Positions 63,601 through 64,000 of a stretch of DNA of 64,000 nt are shown in pieces. A program made the translations under genes and the position numbers. This DNA is from Acidimicrobiales bacterium. GTDB taxonomy: Bacteria > Actinomycetota > Acidimicrobiia > Acidimicrobiales > Aldehydirespiratoraceae. The stretch spans positions 186,001-250,000 of the forward strand of contig JAWKIR010000002.1 in assembly GCA_041394245.1 (NCBI GenBank). The letters run 5' to 3'. Position 1 is the first letter of the stretch. Every line of letters begins with the position of its first letter. Below the pieces are notes generated by a model that was not told where the DNA came from, ran no database searches, and saw nothing but the letters and a program-made list of their open reading frames with translations.

Positions 63601-63739
63601 GGCCGGCACCCACGAGTACAGCTACCTCGCGAGGGCCACCACACCCGGCACGTTCGTCGTACCCCCCACCAGGGCCGAGGAGATCTACGCCCCCGAGGTC
63701 TTCGGCCGTTCGGCTTCCGACCGCCTGATCATCGAGTGA
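57641..63739 (+). CDS. Alpha-2-macroglobulin-family lipoprotein without thioester
   Basis: 2032 residues from ATG 57641 preceded by GGGGGAGG. Lipobox LIASAC (Cys19), an acidic linker, then repeated macroglobulin domains of beta sandwich type: WYVVDDRGLYRPGETISVKGWVR is the MG signature, DDVVEPGASTSVTVEV and SNFDALALWDPEVTTGADGRATVDFDLPDSLTRYRV are the A2M core. A bait-like region lies around 1270-1330. In the TED/alpha-alpha barrel part the usual CxEQ thioester is replaced by YTSADAYASR (about residue 1541), so no covalent trap forms, as in E. coli YfaS. It may inhibit proteases at the cell surface by conformational trapping. No PBP1c gene is visible within the window. Confidence 0.93.
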   Translation: MRRKITLLLLVLALIASACSGDDDAGPDEGPDDSGPTDNGGPAGRANRTAGPVTVSLSQGERSGAAADELVAYVEGAPLDAAAVDRVLDRLPDWSGDDADRVDFNRPAESLRPPVSGDTIDVPFPADGGDPPPAVDDGPLTVLRHQPDGDVGIAPFLSLTFSQPMIALGTVEQTDAADIPVTMTPELAGRWQWIGTRTLRFEHDPEVFDRLPMATTYSVVVPAGTESAAGGALAEDYEFAFATPSATVRSLSPSNDSLELEPVFLASFDQRVDPDAILGVTTMTLEGREVAIRLASDNEIAGDEFVSERIEQAVEGTWVAFRAVEAFTPDSAIRIEIGPEIPSVEGPDTTDEVFTEQARTYAPLRVDDQSCRPGDDCQPDWGFSVSFNNELDPDSLDPEDLRFEPALPGAYVRIQGNWIEINGPIVGGTVYEMTVPAALTDVFGQTLGDDEVIEFTVDDAYPFLDFDRGRLATLDPLVDSQTLPLQLRNHSEVRVRAFAVDPSDWADYVDYWDDRWDDDGFPDPPWTEIYDAVQQTGAPANERFEARIDLEPVFGGEPGMAVVVVEAVGELANLDRDNDRRYWDNQPVVQWVQSTALGADLIADQETGYAWVTDLTTGAPVAGASVAPAPIWATTDPVVTGADGLATLPLPGSREDSGPLVVSLGDDMAISEAYASASPATDQALWYVVDDRGLYRPGETISVKGWVRLLDLSDDATIEEFPEGEAFTYSVKDAFGNEIAAGDVALSATGGFDFTADIPLGANLGQGWIEFGHPSTPQRFGHTHNFGIEEFRRPEFEVTARAETPGPYLVDDPATVAVDATYFSGGPLPDAPVDWWVVTRPTSYSPPGWGEFTFGAWIPWWDRSPFGEYAYDDVCCGGPGFEPESSAESFSGTTDSTGSHFLRMDFAGDGEGRPTTVSATASVTDVNRQTWSSTTDLLVHAAALYVGIHATRPFVKAGDPLPVEVIVTDIDGVAVPDRVADVVAEQVRSEYVDGEWTEVVIDSEPCEITSTDAPEICTFAMENGGRYRIAASVVDDAGRESRSEMTVWVSGGESLPSRRLELQEATVVPDQDAYAAGDTAEIFVGSPFGAAHGLMTISRNGIEEIVPFEIEGSDTILEIDIRDEHVPSLRIGIELVGITDRAADDGTVLPDVPPRPAYATGGVDLRVPPASRTLAVEAIPADDVVEPGASTSVTVEVTDAAGDPVEGAELLVVAVDEAVLALTGYELLDPLDIFYRSLGDRDSVSRSRDSILLADPQALVDLARQLEETVQTSLASPLPQDGATDELGDDTADSDMSEAARAPAALITAYAVGGDAAPIEVRSNFDALALWDPEVTTGADGRATVDFDLPDSLTRYRVMVVAVDGVDRFGSAESNLTAQLPLQVRPSAPRFLNFGDDFELPVVLQNLTDEAMEVEVVLQTANLEMTGPAGQSVTVPANNRVEVRFPVTTESAGTARFRAAAVSGDHADAATISLPVYTPATAEAFATYGVVDSGSTGNGATIQPVLAPEGVIPQFGGLEVTTSSTAVQALTDAVLYLAEYDYTSADAYASRILAIAALRDVLEAFEAEGIPTPTEFDQIVADDIASLAALQNYDGGWSTWRRNFETSPYRSVHVMHALYEAKANGYAVPAGVLEQGRSFLQNVEGYIPQDWSAESRDTLIAYSLFVRRLDGDLDPNRADEIWRRHGLDFGLDALAWLWPVIGDEAIATEIRRNFSNRVTETPSAATFTTDYTEDAYLLLQSDRRTDGIVLGAMLLMDPDNDLIPKIVTGLIGNQRQGRWNNSQENAFILLALNNYFDTFEATTPDFVARVWLGDLYAAEHVFEGRSVDSQETVVPMQDLLDQGDTDLVVSNDGVGRLYYRLGLRYAPDDFDLDPLDRGFVVQRSYEGVDDEGDVWLDDDGVWHVKAGAEVRVKLTMVNDSQRTNMALIDPLPAGLEPSNPALAVTADLGDRGDRDVEAAADSWWYWTWYDHQNLRDDRAEAFSAYLWAGTHEYSYLARATTPGTFVVPPTRAEEIYAPEVFGRSASDRLIIE

Positions 63740-63790
63740 CCCGCCACACCGGTGTCAGACACCCGCTACGGCGGTGTCAGACACCTGCTT
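63737..63790 (+). repeat. 54-bp stop-codon-linked inverted-repeat element, copy 2
   Basis: Starts with the TGA of the macroglobulin gene and matches copy 1 (23437-23490, opposite strand) at 50 of 54 positions. Contains GGTGTCAGACACC twice and CACCGGTG. It separates the macroglobulin gene from a convergent gene, where a bidirectional terminator would be expected. Confidence 0.8.
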
Positions 63791-63794
63791 CAGA

Positions 63795-64000
63795 TCAGGA
63801 CGCCAGTCGGCGGGCCTTCCGGTGGCGACCGAGGTACTCCGCTTCCTGTTCGGCGGACCATGCGACGTGCCGCCCGCCGGGCAGGGCGAGGGTCGCGGCC
63901 CGGTGCCGTTCGACCTCGGTCGGCAACGAACGGTCGAACCCGAGGGCGATGAGCCCGGGCAGGCGCAGATAGACGGGGACGGCGATCGCCTCGGCCAGCG
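63795..64000 (-). CDS. Partial gene, C-terminal end only, unknown function
   Basis: A frame open from the window edge to a TGA at 63795: the last about 68 residues of a protein, including LAEAIAVPVYLRLPGLIALGF, HRAATLALPGGRHVAWSAEQE and a basic end GRHRKARRLAS. The family is not recognised from this fragment. It is convergent with the macroglobulin gene. Confidence 0.5.
   Translation of the reverse strand, partial: LAEAIAVPVYLRLPGLIALGFDRSLPTEVERHRAATLALPGGRHVAWSAEQEAEYLGRHRKARRLAS

Overview
The window is a high-GC, gene-dense actinobacterial chromosome segment with many GTG starts and 1-4 nt start/stop overlaps. Gene content suggests a free-living, possibly aquatic Actinomycetota, perhaps Acidimicrobiia-like: fatty acid/CoA genes, wax ester synthase family, a Rv0474/HbhA-like pair and many universal stress proteins. 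The class-level placement is inference from gene style, not a search result.

Layout. 1-5.4 kb: end of an MFS transporter, an Fe-S PD-(D/E)XK nuclease, a GGDEF cyclase, a universal stress protein (USP) and a small-molecule kinase. 5.4-10.5 kb: a tRNA-Leu(UAA) carrying a 4.9-kb integrated element bounded by a 65-bp direct repeat of the tRNA 3' end. It holds a tyrosine integrase, a membrane protein, an IS256-type remnant, a P-loop kinase, a beta-lactamase-fold hydrolase and a toxin/antitoxin-like pair. 10.5-15.8 kb: YdeI-like protein, XRE regulator coupled to a membrane protein, VOC protein, drug-type ABC exporter and inorganic pyrophosphatase. 15.8-22.2 kb: stress block with three USPs, an APC permease, a kinase fusion and a cation/Ca2+ exchanger. 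22.2-28.1 kb: thiolase, enoyl-CoA hydratase, an EfeU/FTR1 iron uptake pair with a candidate iron box, and a barrel-less pyruvate phosphate dikinase-like protein. 28.2-32.4 kb: LmeA-like protein, Rv0474/HbhA-like pair, phosphoribosyltransferase, BON protein, a DsbA/FrnE-type oxidoreductase whose active-site first cysteine is an in-frame TGA followed by a SECIS-like hairpin, and a 3-hydroxyisobutyrate dehydrogenase family enzyme. 32.4-41.9 kb: TetR with two tandem orphan solute-binding proteins, divergent amidohydrolase, SDR, methyltransferase-like protein, sulfatase and AAC(3)-family protein. 41.9-48.2 kb: a complete oligopeptide-type ABC importer operon. 48.3-57.6 kb: a tightly overlapped lipid operon (acyl-CoA ligase, three alpha/beta hydrolases, a frameshifted wax ester synthase/DGAT, an AlkD-like protein), divergent from two acyl-CoA dehydrogenases. 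57.6-63.7 kb: a 2032-residue alpha-2-macroglobulin lipoprotein lacking the thioester motif. A partial minus-strand gene closes the window.

The strongest unexpected signal is the likely selenocysteine protein at 30879-31505. Stop-codon-centred reading would truncate it and hide its active site. Next are the complete tRNA-borne integrative element with both attachment repeats, and a 54-bp inverted-repeat element placed directly on the stop codon of two unrelated genes 40 kb apart. Protein identities come from motif recognition by eye; no database search was run.
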